Assembly: GCF_041916735.1 (NCBI RefSeq)
Contig: NZ_JAYRYY010000011.1
Direction: 5' to 3' (one strand)
Origin: Zoogloea sp016790385
Lineage (GTDB): Bacteria > Pseudomonadota > Gammaproteobacteria > Burkholderiales > Rhodocyclaceae
DNA: 64,000 bases
Under the pieces are notes generated by a model. It was given only the letters and a program-made list of their open reading frames with translations. It had not been told where the DNA came from and ran no database searches. A program made the position numbers and the translations under genes. Of this stretch, positions 42,831 to 52,195 are shown in pieces (position 1 is the stretch's first letter; each line of letters starts with the position of its first letter).

Positions 42831-44639
42831 TCAAAGGACAGGCGTATCCAGCGCGCCCTCACGGCGCGCACCCCACCACTTGATGAACTGCTCGACGGAC
42901 ATGGCGGGCGCATAGAGATAGCCCTGGGCCCGGTCGCAGCCCATTTCCCGCAAAACCGTCTCGGTTGCCACATCCTCAACCCCCTCGGCGACCACGTCCA
43001 GGCCGAATGTATGGGCAATGCGCACCATCAGCTCGACGATCGCGCGATCGTTGTCGGTGAGGGTGATCCGCTCGACGAAGGACTTGTCGAGCTTGAGTTC
43101 ATCCACGGGCAGGCGACGCAGGTAGTCCATGGATGAATACCCTGTGCCGAAATCATCCAGGGCCAGACGCCCTCCCCCGACCCGCAGCACCTCCAGGTTG
43201 TGCTTCGACATGCCGTCCCGCGGCACCAGGCTGCCTTCAGTGAGTTCAAAGCACATCCGGGAAGTCGGAACCCGCCAGGTCTCGCAGGTCTGGCCGATGA
43301 ACAGGGGTAGTTCCGGATCGTTCAGATCGTCAGCAACGAGATTCACCGATACGGCCACTTCGCAGCCCGCGTGGGCCAGTGTGGCCAGCACCTGGGCAGT
43401 CTGCTGGATGACCCAGCGCGACAGTTCGCCCATCAGGCCGATACGTTCGAGCACGGCCAGGATGTCGGGAGGCGATGCGATCGCCTGGCCTTCCCGGTGC
43501 CAGCGCAACAGCGCCTCGGCCCCAACCAGACGGCGGGATGGCAATTCGACCTGCGGCTGCAGAAAGATCTGGAACTGGCGGGATTCCAGGGCGCGAGCCA
43601 CTTCCGACTCAAAGCCGGCATCGCTCTGCCCGCGCGCCGCCAAATCAGAGCTGAAGTGATCGAAGGCCCTTCCGGCCGTCTTTGCCGCCGCGAGGGCGGA
43701 ACGGGCGGCCTGAATCAGGCCGAGGGGGTCGTCGGCATGCTCGGGTGCCCACGCCCCACCCGCATGGAAACGCCCGCGCTGCCCCGGGAAATTATTGCCA
43801 CGCAGCACTTCGCAGGCATCGATGACCTTGTTGCCGGCGAGGGACACCTGAGCAGGATGCAGGAGTTCCGGCAGGATGATCGCCCACTGGTCCTCCCCGA
43901 GCGTGCACAGCACATCATTGGACCGTAGAACCGCCCGGATGGCGTCGGAGAGCGCCAGCCGCAGATGGTCGCGCTCGTCCATGGCGAGGACATCGACCGA
44001 CCGCCCCCATTCGATATCAAGCACCAACAGCCCCAGGATCTGCTCATCGGCAAGGCCGGACAGGCGCTCTGCCAGCAGGGTCAGAAAACGCCGCCGGTTG
44101 GGAATGCCGAGGACCGCGTCACCGTCTTCAGCATCCAGGCGAAACGCATGTTCGTGATCGATGGACACCTCTGACAGCAGCCCCCCCAGGCACCAGCCCA
44201 GGCGCACGAGCGCGGTCAGGATGTCGAGTTCCAGTCGATGGACCATGGCCCTGTCGCTGAACAGATTCTGCTGGCAGGACGCCAGCAGCGCCTCGATGGC
44301 GACGAAGGGAAACTCGGCAACGGCGCCACTCAGATAGCACTCCGACCACAACGCCACCATCCGGATAGGCCAAGCCGGGGTGAAATCCCACTCGGTGATC
44401 CGCGCCAGCTCGATGCAAAAGGCCCGCAGGGAAGGCTCGACCCCCACCGAGGCCTCGGCAAGGTCGAAACGCGACAGCAGCGCGTCCGCCAGATCCCTCG
44501 AACTGATGATGCGGCCAAAGGCGCGCACCGCCGCCTGCTCGCTCTGGCCAACCCGATAGCGCAACAGGAGGCGCGCGAGCGTGTCCTCGTCGATGAGCGG
44601 GTAGGGGGAGCGCACCGGAAGCGGCGCCGAGGTGTTCAT
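42831..44639 (-). CDS. GGDEF/EAL protein, likely c-di-GMP phosphodiesterase with degenerate GGDEF
   Basis: 602 residues from ATG 44639. About 1-150 is a helical N-terminal region with no clear sensor. About 165-325 is a GGDEF fold whose signature is degenerate (CTLGEDQWAIILP instead of GGDEF), so it should not make c-di-GMP but may bind GTP and regulate. About 345-595 is an EAL domain with its key residues present: VGAEALLRWH, VSVNLVADDL, CFELTEGSL, LALDDFGTGYSSMD, ELKLDKSF, AEGVED and QGYLYA. It should cleave c-di-GMP to pGpG. The start overlaps the end of the HD-GYP-type gene by ATGA, so two c-di-GMP-related proteins are co-translated. Confidence 0.93.
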   Translation of the reverse strand: MNTSAPLPVRSPYPLIDEDTLARLLLRYRVGQSEQAAVRAFGRIISSRDLADALLSRFDLAEASVGVEPSLRAFCIELARITEWDFTPAWPIRMVALWSECYLSGAVAEFPFVAIEALLASCQQNLFSDRAMVHRLELDILTALVRLGWCLGGLLSEVSIDHEHAFRLDAEDGDAVLGIPNRRRFLTLLAERLSGLADEQILGLLVLDIEWGRSVDVLAMDERDHLRLALSDAIRAVLRSNDVLCTLGEDQWAIILPELLHPAQVSLAGNKVIDACEVLRGNNFPGQRGRFHAGGAWAPEHADDPLGLIQAARSALAAAKTAGRAFDHFSSDLAARGQSDAGFESEVARALESRQFQIFLQPQVELPSRRLVGAEALLRWHREGQAIASPPDILAVLERIGLMGELSRWVIQQTAQVLATLAHAGCEVAVSVNLVADDLNDPELPLFIGQTCETWRVPTSRMCFELTEGSLVPRDGMSKHNLEVLRVGGGRLALDDFGTGYSSMDYLRRLPVDELKLDKSFVERITLTDNDRAIVELMVRIAHTFGLDVVAEGVEDVATETVLREMGCDRAQGYLYAPAMSVEQFIKWWGARREGALDTPVL

Positions 44640-46180
44640 GCGAGATAGTAGGCCGACGGTTCCACCCCGAAAGCACCGGGTGGCAGGGCACGGACGATCT
44701 CGTAAGGCTCTCCAGTGGCGCAGGACGGATCGTAAAGGAGGTCGAGAGTCTGAGGGTAGGCGTTGGGCTTTTTGTCCGGCCCGAGCAGGATCATCACGCG
44801 CGGCTTGAGGCGACGAATGCGGTTCTGGGACACCACCACGGCCACCTCACCGGAATTAAGCTCAAGCAGCGTACCGACGGGATAGAGGCCGATGCACTGA
44901 ACAAATTGGTCCACGATGCTGACCGAGAACCGCTTGCCCCGCAGCCCCCTGACGGAATCAAGGGCGTTCTGGGAACTCACCGCCGTACCGTAGGGGCGCT
45001 CCCGCGTCATGGCGCAATACACATCGCAGACCCCGGCGATCTCCGCCATCAGCCCCACACCGTCCCCCTTCAACCCAGCCGGGTAGCCGCTGCCGTCACA
45101 GCGCTCGTGATGGCGGGCGATGATCTCCAGCATCGGGGGCGTGGCATGGGGACACACGGAGAGAATCTGCAAGGAGAAATCCACATGGGTCTTGAATATC
45201 TCGTACTCGCGGGGTGAAAGGGCGCCGACCTTGTGGAGCAGGCGGGACGGGAGGCGCAACTTGCCGATATCCTGCAACAGTCCGGCCATGCCCAGGGTGG
45301 TGATCGAATCCTCGCCAAGCCCAAGGGCCCGTCCGAAGATCATCACATGGGCCGCGACATCGAGGGAATGATCGTAGCTGTACTGATCAGTGCGCTTGAG
45401 ACGCAGCAGCCAAAGGAGCGCATCCGGATTGCGGATGACGCTTAGCACCATTTCCGACACCACGCCACGCAGACGCTCCAGATCGGGGTTGAGGTTGCTC
45501 TGCACATCCCTGGCGATCTCCGCAAGCAGAGCCTGGGCACGGGTCACCACCGGCAGAGCGGCCACAATCTCCGCGTCGAGGGATGTCGTCTGTTCGACGA
45601 AGCGCATGCCGGAAGGCAAGCCGGACGAGCCCTTGACAGCCTCGTCGCCCGTCCGCTGGGCGGAGGAAGATGCGGAAGCCGCTTTATTGTAGGTTGTTAC
45701 CAGCGGCTGGGCGGTGGAGGCGGCTGTACCACGCCTCTCCGCGCCGGGCTCCGCAACCCCCGGTTGCCGCGCCGCCGGCTTGTCGGGATAGATTCGGAGC
45801 CAGGGCTCGGTAGCGTCGCCCTCCCCGACGGTGGGCGCCTCCGCGTTGCTTTTCAGGCCCCGCAGCGACTTGAGCAAGGCAAAAAAATCCAGGGGCTGTC
45901 GTCGCAGCTCGGGCTTGACCACGAAGGAGCCGAGATCGGAAGGTGTTCGCTCTGCGCCGGCGGCTTCCGGCGCCACAGGCGCAGCACGCCAGGCGCTGCC
46001 GATCGAACGGGCCCGATCCACGTACACAAAACGGCAAAGCTGCCTGATCTGCGCAAGGGTCGCCTCGTCCTCGATGAGGAAGCCTTGAAGCATGAAGGGC
46101 GACTCAAGCCACGGGCGGTCAAGCTCCGAAACAAACATGCCTCCGCACAGATCCTGCACCGCCACGATTTCCTTCAACAC
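44636..46180 (-). CDS. HD-GYP domain protein with N-terminal DUF3391, altered HD motif
   Basis: 514 residues, GTG start at 46180; a TTG at 46177 is better spaced from GGAGG and may be the real start. About 3-130 resembles DUF3391 (AVQDLCGGMFVSELDRPWLE), followed by a low-complexity linker. About 265-440 is HD-GYP: YSYDHSLDVAAHVMIFGRAL, KTHVDFSLQILSV and RHHERCDGSGYPAGL. The catalytic HD pair is changed: the motif reads LLQDIGKLRLPSRL, with Gln where His is expected. This may weaken metal binding or turn the domain into a c-di-GMP sensor. It shares an operon with the EAL protein downstream. Confidence 0.9.
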   Translation of the reverse strand: MLKEIVAVQDLCGGMFVSELDRPWLESPFMLQGFLIEDEATLAQIRQLCRFVYVDRARSIGSAWRAAPVAPEAAGAERTPSDLGSFVVKPELRRQPLDFFALLKSLRGLKSNAEAPTVGEGDATEPWLRIYPDKPAARQPGVAEPGAERRGTAASTAQPLVTTYNKAASASSSAQRTGDEAVKGSSGLPSGMRFVEQTTSLDAEIVAALPVVTRAQALLAEIARDVQSNLNPDLERLRGVVSEMVLSVIRNPDALLWLLRLKRTDQYSYDHSLDVAAHVMIFGRALGLGEDSITTLGMAGLLQDIGKLRLPSRLLHKVGALSPREYEIFKTHVDFSLQILSVCPHATPPMLEIIARHHERCDGSGYPAGLKGDGVGLMAEIAGVCDVYCAMTRERPYGTAVSSQNALDSVRGLRGKRFSVSIVDQFVQCIGLYPVGTLLELNSGEVAVVVSQNRIRRLKPRVMILLGPDKKPNAYPQTLDLLYDPSCATGEPYEIVRALPPGAFGVEPSAYYLA

Positions 46181-46233
46181 ACCCTCCGAACACGCATTAC
46201 CAATCTCTGCACTTTTTCACAGCCAACATGCAA

Positions 46234-47271
46234 TTACGGCGCCGGGCTGGAGAACTGAAGGTGAATCGCGTCAATTTCCTCCAGGATGCGGGCATCAATC
46301 CGGCGCTCGCAGGCGTCCAGATTTGCGTCCAGCTGTGCAACCGAAGTGGCGCCCAGAATGACGCTACCGACCAAGGGCTGGTGCGCCACGAAAGCAATGG
46401 CCATCTCCGCGGGGGTCATCCCGTGGCGCCGGGCCAGGGCCGCGTAGGCCGCCACCGCCGGCCTGACGCCGGGCTTGTCATAACGCTGACCGAATGCCGG
46501 GAAGAGGGAGATACGCCCCTGCGCCCCGGGATCATCAAGATACTTGCCACTCAGATGTCCGAAACCAAGCACTGAGTAAGGTAGCAGGCTGACCTGCTCT
46601 CGAAAGCACACCTCAGCCATCGACTGCTCGAATACCCGGTTGAGCAGGTTGAAGGCATTCTGCACCGAGACCACGCGGGGCAGGCCCAGCGCATCAGCCG
46701 CCCGCAGAAACGACATGAGCCCCCACGGATGCTCGTTGGACAAACCCACGTAGCGGATCTTGCCTTCGGCCACCAGCTCGGCAAGGGCCTCCAGCTGCGC
46801 CTCGATCGGCGTCGCGGGGCGCTCGCTGCCAGGATCGAAACGCCATTGGCCGAACATCGGCTGATTGCGAGCCGGCCAGTGGAGCTGGTAGAGATCGATG
46901 TAATCGGTACCCAGGCGGGTCAGGCTCGCCTCGACCGCCTCGCGGATATTGCTGCGATCGAGGGACAAGGGGCCGCCGCGGATCCAGGCCATGTTACGCC
47001 CCGGCCCTGCAACCTTGGTCGCAACCACCACGCTGTCCCGGGGCCTACGCCGCAGCCACGACCCAACGATGGCTTCCGTCCGCCCGTAGGTGTCGGCGCG
47101 TGCGGGAACCGGGTACATCTCCGCCGCGTCGATGAAATTCACGCCTCGGGCAAACGCCGCGTCCAGCTGCGCATGCGCCTCGGCCTCCGAGTTCTGCTGC
47201 CCGAAGGTCATCGTTCCCAGACAGACGGACGACACCCGCAACTCGCTGGCCCCAAGCTTGCGAAACTCCAT
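46234..47271 (-). CDS. NADPH-dependent aldo/keto reductase (Tas-like)
   Basis: 345 residues from ATG 47271, with GGAGG upstream; the longer frame to 47379 has no supporting site. Starts MEFRKLGASELRVSSVCLGT. Aldo/keto reductase features: the NFIDAAEMYP catalytic Asp/Tyr motif, VVATKVAG lysine, YIDLYQLHWP histidine, and the NADPH-binding end VGSVILGATSVAQLDANLDA. The long loop (MFGQWRFDPGSERPATPIEA) is typical of the Tas subgroup. Substrate unknown. It is divergent from rlmM with 181 bases between starts. Confidence 0.92.
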   Translation of the reverse strand: MEFRKLGASELRVSSVCLGTMTFGQQNSEAEAHAQLDAAFARGVNFIDAAEMYPVPARADTYGRTEAIVGSWLRRRPRDSVVVATKVAGPGRNMAWIRGGPLSLDRSNIREAVEASLTRLGTDYIDLYQLHWPARNQPMFGQWRFDPGSERPATPIEAQLEALAELVAEGKIRYVGLSNEHPWGLMSFLRAADALGLPRVVSVQNAFNLLNRVFEQSMAEVCFREQVSLLPYSVLGFGHLSGKYLDDPGAQGRISLFPAFGQRYDKPGVRPAVAAYAALARRHGMTPAEMAIAFVAHQPLVGSVILGATSVAQLDANLDACERRIDARILEEIDAIHLQFSSPAP

Positions 47272-47452
47272 GAGCGACCTCCGGATGGATGTATAGACGG
47301 GGCGCCCCTCTGCGCGGTCACGGCCCGGCGGCCGAGGCTGCCGGCCACGATCGGGTATCATGCCGGCCAGGCAGGCCACCGCGCGTAGCTATTGGCGGGA
47401 AGGTGCGTTGCCGAGATTCTACACACCCACCACGCCCTTCCGCTTCGATCCC

Positions 47453-48541
47453 ATGCAGCCCGCGCCTACCCCCTGCCTTTCCCTCGGCATTTTCGTCCAG
47501 TGCCGCCCCGGCTTCGAGCCTGACGCCAGTCTCGAACTTCACGCCGCCGCCCGCGCCGCTCGCCTTGACGGCGGCATCGTGGAAGTGATGAACAGCGGCT
47601 TCACCCTTTTTCAACTGGACACCCCGGTTCCCCGTGACGAACTCAGGCGCCGTTTCGACCTGTCCCGACTCGTCTTTTCCAGGCAGGGTTTTCAGTTGGC
47701 GGCTCGCGTGGAGGATCTTCCCGACAAAGACCGCCTGAGCCCGCTGATGAAAGCCATCGCCGGACTGGGGGAGCGCTTCTCTGCCGTCCTTTTCGAAACG
47801 CCCGACACCAACGAAGGCAAGCAGCAATCCGGCTTCCTGCGCCGCTTCGCTCCTGTGCTCGAAGATGCACTGAGCAAGGCCGGCCTGCTGCGCGGCGACT
47901 CTCCGCATCTGCCCCGGTTGCATGTGTTTCTCCCCGATTCGAAACGCGCGCTCCTCGGCCTGAGCCTGGGCAGCGAGGCTTCGGCCTGGCCCATGGGCAT
48001 CCCCCGGCTGCGCATGCCCGGAGAAGCGCCCAGCCGTTCGACCTTGAAGCTGGCCGAAGCCATCTTGAGCCTTCTGACCCCGGAAGAACAGAAAGCGAGC
48101 CTGCGCCCCGGCCTGCTCGCGGTGGATCTGGGCGCCTCGCCCGGCGGCTGGACCTGGCAGCTGATAAGCCGCGGACTTCGTGTGACAGCCATCGACAACG
48201 GCCCCATGGCCCCTTCGCTGGCAGCCACCGGCCTGCTTGAACATCTACGGGTCGATGGCTTCAGCTGGAAGCCACGCAAGCCCGTCGAATGGATGGTGTG
48301 CGACATGGTGGAGCAGCCCTCCCGGATCGCGCCACTCATGGCCGAATGGGTCGCCAGCGGGCGCTGCCGCAGGAGCATCTTCAATCTCAAACTGCCCATG
48401 AAGCGCCGCCACGACGAGATCGAGCGCTGCCGCGCCCTGATCGATCAGCGCATGCGTGCCGGAAACATCAAATACATATTGAGAATCAAGCACCTTTACC
48501 ACGACCGGGAAGAGGTCACCTGCTATCTCACACGGCGCTGA
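47453..48541 (+). CDS. rlmM: 23S rRNA (cytidine-2498-2'-O)-methyltransferase
   Basis: 362 residues from ATG 47453; the frame is open upstream, but MQPAPTPCLSLGIFVQCRPG gives the E. coli-like N-terminus. The S-adenosylmethionine fold is clear: LLAVDLGASPGGWTWQLISR, VTAIDNGPMAPSLAATGLLE, EWMVCDMVEQP and SIFNLKLPMKRR with the catalytic Lys; the end LYHDREEVTCYL is diagnostic for RlmM. An N-terminal THUMP-like domain (RLVFSRQGFQL, FETPDTNEGKQQSG) precedes it. It modifies C2498 in the peptidyl-transferase region of 23S rRNA. Confidence 0.95.
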   Translation: MQPAPTPCLSLGIFVQCRPGFEPDASLELHAAARAARLDGGIVEVMNSGFTLFQLDTPVPRDELRRRFDLSRLVFSRQGFQLAARVEDLPDKDRLSPLMKAIAGLGERFSAVLFETPDTNEGKQQSGFLRRFAPVLEDALSKAGLLRGDSPHLPRLHVFLPDSKRALLGLSLGSEASAWPMGIPRLRMPGEAPSRSTLKLAEAILSLLTPEEQKASLRPGLLAVDLGASPGGWTWQLISRGLRVTAIDNGPMAPSLAATGLLEHLRVDGFSWKPRKPVEWMVCDMVEQPSRIAPLMAEWVASGRCRRSIFNLKLPMKRRHDEIERCRALIDQRMRAGNIKYILRIKHLYHDREEVTCYLTRR

Positions 48542-48554
48542 TGGCGCCGCGATG

Positions 48555-48560
48555 TATAAT
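48555..48560 (+). promoter_or_regulatory. Candidate -10 box (TATAAT) upstream of the DEAD-box helicase gene
   Basis: Perfect TATAAT 14 bases after the rlmM stop, giving a leader of about 55 bases before the helicase ATG at 48622. No good -35 hexamer is visible at the right distance, so the helicase may also rely on read-through from rlmM. Confidence 0.5.
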
Positions 48561-48621
48561 GCTCGACTATTTAAATGGTGCAGTGCACTAAATCTGCCGC
48601 ACCCAGATCGTGATCACATCC

Positions 48622-50091
48622 ATGTCGTTCTCCGAACTCGGACTCATTCCTGAAATCCTGCGGGCCGTTACCGAAGCGGGCTACACCGAACCCACACCCA
48701 TCCAGCGTCAGGCCATTCCGGTCGTTCTCGCCGGGCATGACGTGATGGGCGGCGCCCAGACGGGCACAGGCAAGACCGCCGGCTTCACCCTGCCGCTGCT
48801 CAACCGGCTGGCCCGTCACGCCAGCAGTTCGACCAGCCCTGCCCGCCACCCGGTACGTGCGCTCATCCTGGCACCGACGCGGGAGCTGGCCATGCAGGTG
48901 TATGAGTCCGTCAAGATGTACTCGAAGCACCTGCCCCTGCGCAGCACCTGTATTTATGGCGGGGTCGACATGAACCCGCAGATCCAGGAACTGCGCCGCG
49001 GCATCGAGATCGTGGTGGCAACGCCGGGCCGCCTGCTCGATCACGTTCAGCAAAAGACCATCGCCCTCGGTCAGGTCGAATTCCTGATCCTCGACGAAGC
49101 CGACCGCATGCTCGACATGGGTTTCATCCCGGACATCCGTCGCATCCTCGCCCTGCTGCCGGCCAATCGCCAGAGCCTGCTGTTCTCCGCCACCTTTTCG
49201 GACGAGATCAAGAAGCTCGCCGACCAGATGCTGAAGAACCCGCAACTGATCGAGGTGGCCCGCCGCAACATGGTCAGCGAGACCATCACCCACATCGTCC
49301 ATCCGGTTTCCAGCGGCCTCAAGCGCAACCTGCTGGCCCACATCGTGCGCCACGAAGACGAAGCCAACCAGGTGCTGGTCTTCGTGGACACCAAGTTCGC
49401 ATGCAGTCGGCTTGCCCACTTCCTGGAGCGCCACGGCATCTCGGCCGACGCCATCCACGGCGACAAGACTCAGCAGGCCCGCACCGAGACGCTGGAGAAC
49501 TTCAAATCCGGCAAGGTCCGCGTGCTGGTGGCCACCGACGTGGCCGCCCGCGGCCTCGACATCGAAGACCTGCCCTCGGTCATCAACTTCGAACTGCCCC
49601 ACACCGCCGAAGATTACGTCCACCGCATCGGCCGCACCGGCCGTGCCGGCAAGTCTGGCAAAGCAGTCTCCCTGGTCAGCTCGGAAGAGCGCCATCGCCT
49701 TGCTGATATCCAGAAGCTGATCAAGCTTGAGATCCGTCAGGAGATCGTCCCCGGCTATGATCCGGAGCCCGACTTCTTTGATGCGGATGGCAGCCGTCGC
49801 CGACGCACCGCTGCGCCCTCCCGGCCTGCCGACGCTGCCCCGGCGGCAGCCGCCGCTCCAGGCGGCGAACGCCGCAAGCGCAGCGACCGCCCGGAACGTT
49901 CCGAACGCCCCTCGCGCAGCCGTCAGCCGTCCCATATCGCTGCCGACGGGTTCGACTTCAGCAAGCCTTATCAGCAGAAAGACAAGCTCTCCGCTACTGG
50001 CAGTGAGGGTGAAAGCGAAGGCAATGCCATTCCTCAAAAGAGCCAGCGCCCGATCGCTTTCCTTCTGGGCGGGCTCGGCCGCAAACACTGA
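48622..50091 (+). CDS. rhlE: DEAD-box ATP-dependent RNA helicase, RhlE-like
   Basis: 489 residues from ATG 48622; GTG 48610 in frame is a less likely start. All DEAD-box motifs are present: Q motif GYTEPTPIQRQAIPVVLAGH, I AQTGTGKT, Ia PTRELAMQV, Ib TPGRLLDH, II DEAD, III SAT, IV VLVFVDTK, V ATDVAARGLDIEDLPSVINF and VI HRIGRTGRAG. The C-terminus from about residue 400 is a disordered basic tail rich in Arg, Ser, Ala and Pro, common in RhlE/RhlB proteins and used for RNA or RNase E contact. Likely role: ribosome assembly and RNA turnover, often in cold adaptation. Confidence 0.93.
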   Translation: MSFSELGLIPEILRAVTEAGYTEPTPIQRQAIPVVLAGHDVMGGAQTGTGKTAGFTLPLLNRLARHASSSTSPARHPVRALILAPTRELAMQVYESVKMYSKHLPLRSTCIYGGVDMNPQIQELRRGIEIVVATPGRLLDHVQQKTIALGQVEFLILDEADRMLDMGFIPDIRRILALLPANRQSLLFSATFSDEIKKLADQMLKNPQLIEVARRNMVSETITHIVHPVSSGLKRNLLAHIVRHEDEANQVLVFVDTKFACSRLAHFLERHGISADAIHGDKTQQARTETLENFKSGKVRVLVATDVAARGLDIEDLPSVINFELPHTAEDYVHRIGRTGRAGKSGKAVSLVSSEERHRLADIQKLIKLEIRQEIVPGYDPEPDFFDADGSRRRRTAAPSRPADAAPAAAAAPGGERRKRSDRPERSERPSRSRQPSHIAADGFDFSKPYQQKDKLSATGSEGESEGNAIPQKSQRPIAFLLGGLGRKH

Positions 50092-50175
50092 AGACTGAAA
50101 ATCCGGTCGCAATTCAGTGTATTAACGAATTCTGATAGGCTTCTCTCCGCTCAACATAACAAGGAGGAGAGAAGC

Positions 50176-50778
50176 ATGAAAGGGAGACTCGTTTCCGCAG
50201 GCCTGACGCTGTTGATGGCCCTGCCTGTTGTGACACAGGCAGCCGACCTGAAGCGTGCGGAGGAAATCGTCGGGGGGCGCTGTTTTTTGTGCCACGGTAT
50301 GGAAGGTGAAGCAGCATCGGCGCTGTATCCGCGACTGGCAGGGCAGCACGCCGAATACATTGCCAAGCAGCTTTCTGACTTCAAGTCCGGCAAGCGCAAG
50401 AGCGACACCATGTCCGGCATGGCTGCCGACCTCACGACCGAGGAGATGAAGGCGCTGGGCACCTTCTTCGAACAAAAGAAGCCCAGCCACAGCAGCCACG
50501 CGGACACCGATCTGGCGGCGGTAGGACGCTACATCTTCACCAAGGGCAACCAGTACTCCGGCGTCGCCTCGTGCACCTCCTGCCATGGCCCCAAGGGCTA
50601 CGGCACACCACAATTGCCCCGCCTTGCCGGACAACAACCCCTCTACCTCGAAAACCAGCTCAAGCAGTTCAACAGCCGCGAACGCAACAACGACAACGCG
50701 GTGATGCACTCGATCGCCTCCAAGCTCACCGAACTGGAGGTCAAAGCCGTCTCAAGCTACATCTCGACGCTGGAATGA
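50176..50778 (+). CDS. Periplasmic dihaem cytochrome c, c4 family
   Basis: 200 residues from ATG 50176 behind a very strong AAGGAGGAG site. A signal peptide ends near TQAADL. Two haem sites are visible: CFLCH (about 36-40) and CTSCH (about 134-138), each followed by a similar half (LYPRLAGQHAEYIAKQLSDF and LPRLAGQQPLYLENQLKQFN) with downstream Met ligands. This two-domain repeat is characteristic of cytochrome c4, an electron shuttle to terminal oxidases. It is the first gene of the sulfur-oxidation region and may carry electrons from Sox or flavocytochrome c. Confidence 0.92.
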   Translation: MKGRLVSAGLTLLMALPVVTQAADLKRAEEIVGGRCFLCHGMEGEAASALYPRLAGQHAEYIAKQLSDFKSGKRKSDTMSGMAADLTTEEMKALGTFFEQKKPSHSSHADTDLAAVGRYIFTKGNQYSGVASCTSCHGPKGYGTPQLPRLAGQQPLYLENQLKQFNSRERNNDNAVMHSIASKLTELEVKAVSSYISTLE

Positions 50779-50842
50779 TCGTATCTGGCGGGGACGCGCG
50801 CTCAATGTGGCGGTCCCCGGCGCTGTCAACGCGGGCAATTGA

Positions 50843-50856
50843 TTGACCTGAATCAG
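50843..50856. promoter_or_regulatory. Candidate FNR/CRP-type box upstream of triple rhodanese gene
   Basis: TTGACCTGAATCAG: a palindrome with the TTGAN-N4-NTCAA spacing of FNR/Anr/Dnr sites, differing from consensus at one symmetric position on each arm. It lies about 126 bases before the rhodanese start, in a 203-base gap. Not tested. Confidence 0.45.
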
Positions 50857-50981
50857 GGTTTCTCGCATTCGCCCCACACCCATCCCACTACCGCGCGAAA
50901 ATTAGCATGCTCTGATGTACCGAGGCCGGCCGGGGGTTTATTTCGAAACCCGGCGCAGTGAGTTCCCTTCTGGAGACCTCC

Positions 50982-52106
50982 ATGAAACACCATCGCACGC
51001 TAGCCCTTGCCGCTGCACTCGCCCTTCTCGGCGTTCCCAACGTCCAGACCGTGCAGGCGGCAGAGCCCTCCGCCACCGCAATCACACCCAAGGAAGGGTG
51101 GTATCACCAGATCGTCAATGCCAGCTTCGTCGCCGGCTACGCGATTCTGCCGAAACCGGAGGGCGTGATGATCATCGACTCCCGCCCCACCGCACGAAAA
51201 TATGACATCGGCCACATTCCGACAGCCGTCAGCATTCCGGACAGCCAATTCGAACAACTGACCGGAAGGTTGCCGGTCGATAAAGACACTCTGCTGATCT
51301 TTTATTGCGACGGTCCGGAATGCCGCCTCAGCCACGACTCAGCGTTCAAGGCGGAAAAGCTCGGCTATACCCGCGTCCATGTTTACGCCGCAGGCTACCC
51401 CGACTGGGTCAGCCAGGGCCATATCGGCGCCGTATCGATTCCGTACATCAAGAAACTCCAGGACGAGGGCGCCCCGATGACACTGATCGACTCGCGCCCA
51501 AAGGAACGTAAGTACGACAAGGGGCACATCCCCGGCGCGATCAGCATTCCTGACCTCCAGTTCGACAAACTCGTCGATCGTCTCCCGGCGGACAAGGCCA
51601 GCCCGCTCTATTTTTACTGCGAAGGCCTCAGCTGCACGCTCAGCTCCGACTCTGCGGCGCGTGCGGTAAAGCGCGGCTATACGCGGGTCAAGGTGGTACC
51701 CGAAGGCTATCCCGAATGGGTTCGACGCTATGGCCCCGGCCCGACCGCCGACACGATCTCCAAGCCCGCGATCCAGGTCGGACGGGATACCAGCACGATC
51801 ACCGTGGCGTCCTTCGAACGGATTTACCGCGAGGCGCCCGACACCATCCATCTGATCGACGTCCGCGATCCGGCGGAGTTCGCAAAGGGCAGTTTCAAGG
51901 GAGCAATGAACTTTCCCATCAAGACCCTTGAGCGCCGCATCGGCGAACTGCCATCGGACAAACCCATCGTATTCTTCTGCGGTGCCGGCGGACGGAGCGG
52001 TGAAGCCCACGATCTCACCAAGCAATTGCGGCCCCAGCTCGTGACCTACTTCATCGATGCCGAGATCAAATGGTCTGCCGACGGCAGCCATACCATCACG
52101 GAATGA
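50982..52106 (+). CDS. Periplasmic protein with three rhodanese domains
   Basis: 374 residues from ATG 50982 (GGAG upstream). A signal peptide MKHHRTLALAAALALLGVPN leads to VQAAEP. Three rhodanese-like domains follow: 1 at about 40-135 (IDSRPTARKYDIGHIPTAVS, FYCDGPECRLS), 2 at about 145-250 (IDSRPKERKYDKGHIPGAIS, FYCEGLSCTLS) and 3 at about 270-370 (IDVRDPAEFAKGSFKGAMNF, FFCGAGGRSGEA). Each keeps a Cys in the active-site loop, though loops 1 and 2 have the sequence CxGxxC rather than the usual CxxGxR. It probably moves sulfane sulfur between periplasmic carriers. Location next to fcc and sox genes supports a sulfur role. Confidence 0.9.
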   Translation: MKHHRTLALAAALALLGVPNVQTVQAAEPSATAITPKEGWYHQIVNASFVAGYAILPKPEGVMIIDSRPTARKYDIGHIPTAVSIPDSQFEQLTGRLPVDKDTLLIFYCDGPECRLSHDSAFKAEKLGYTRVHVYAAGYPDWVSQGHIGAVSIPYIKKLQDEGAPMTLIDSRPKERKYDKGHIPGAISIPDLQFDKLVDRLPADKASPLYFYCEGLSCTLSSDSAARAVKRGYTRVKVVPEGYPEWVRRYGPGPTADTISKPAIQVGRDTSTITVASFERIYREAPDTIHLIDVRDPAEFAKGSFKGAMNFPIKTLERRIGELPSDKPIVFFCGAGGRSGEAHDLTKQLRPQLVTYFIDAEIKWSADGSHTITE

Positions 52107-52149
52107 TCATCATCCACGTGGCTGCACCCGCCGTGCTCTGAAAAATGAA

Positions 52150-52171
52150 CGGCCACCCTCCGGGGTGGCCG
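52150..52171 (-). terminator. Terminator between convergent rhodanese and fccB-like genes
   Basis: Perfect 9-bp GC-rich stem (52150-52158 with 52163-52171) with TCCG loop. On the minus strand it is followed by an A/T-rich run containing TTTTT, so it suits the end of the fccAB-like transcript. Confidence 0.75.
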
Positions 52172-52195
52172 CTCGGGCGCGTCAGAGCTTGAGAA

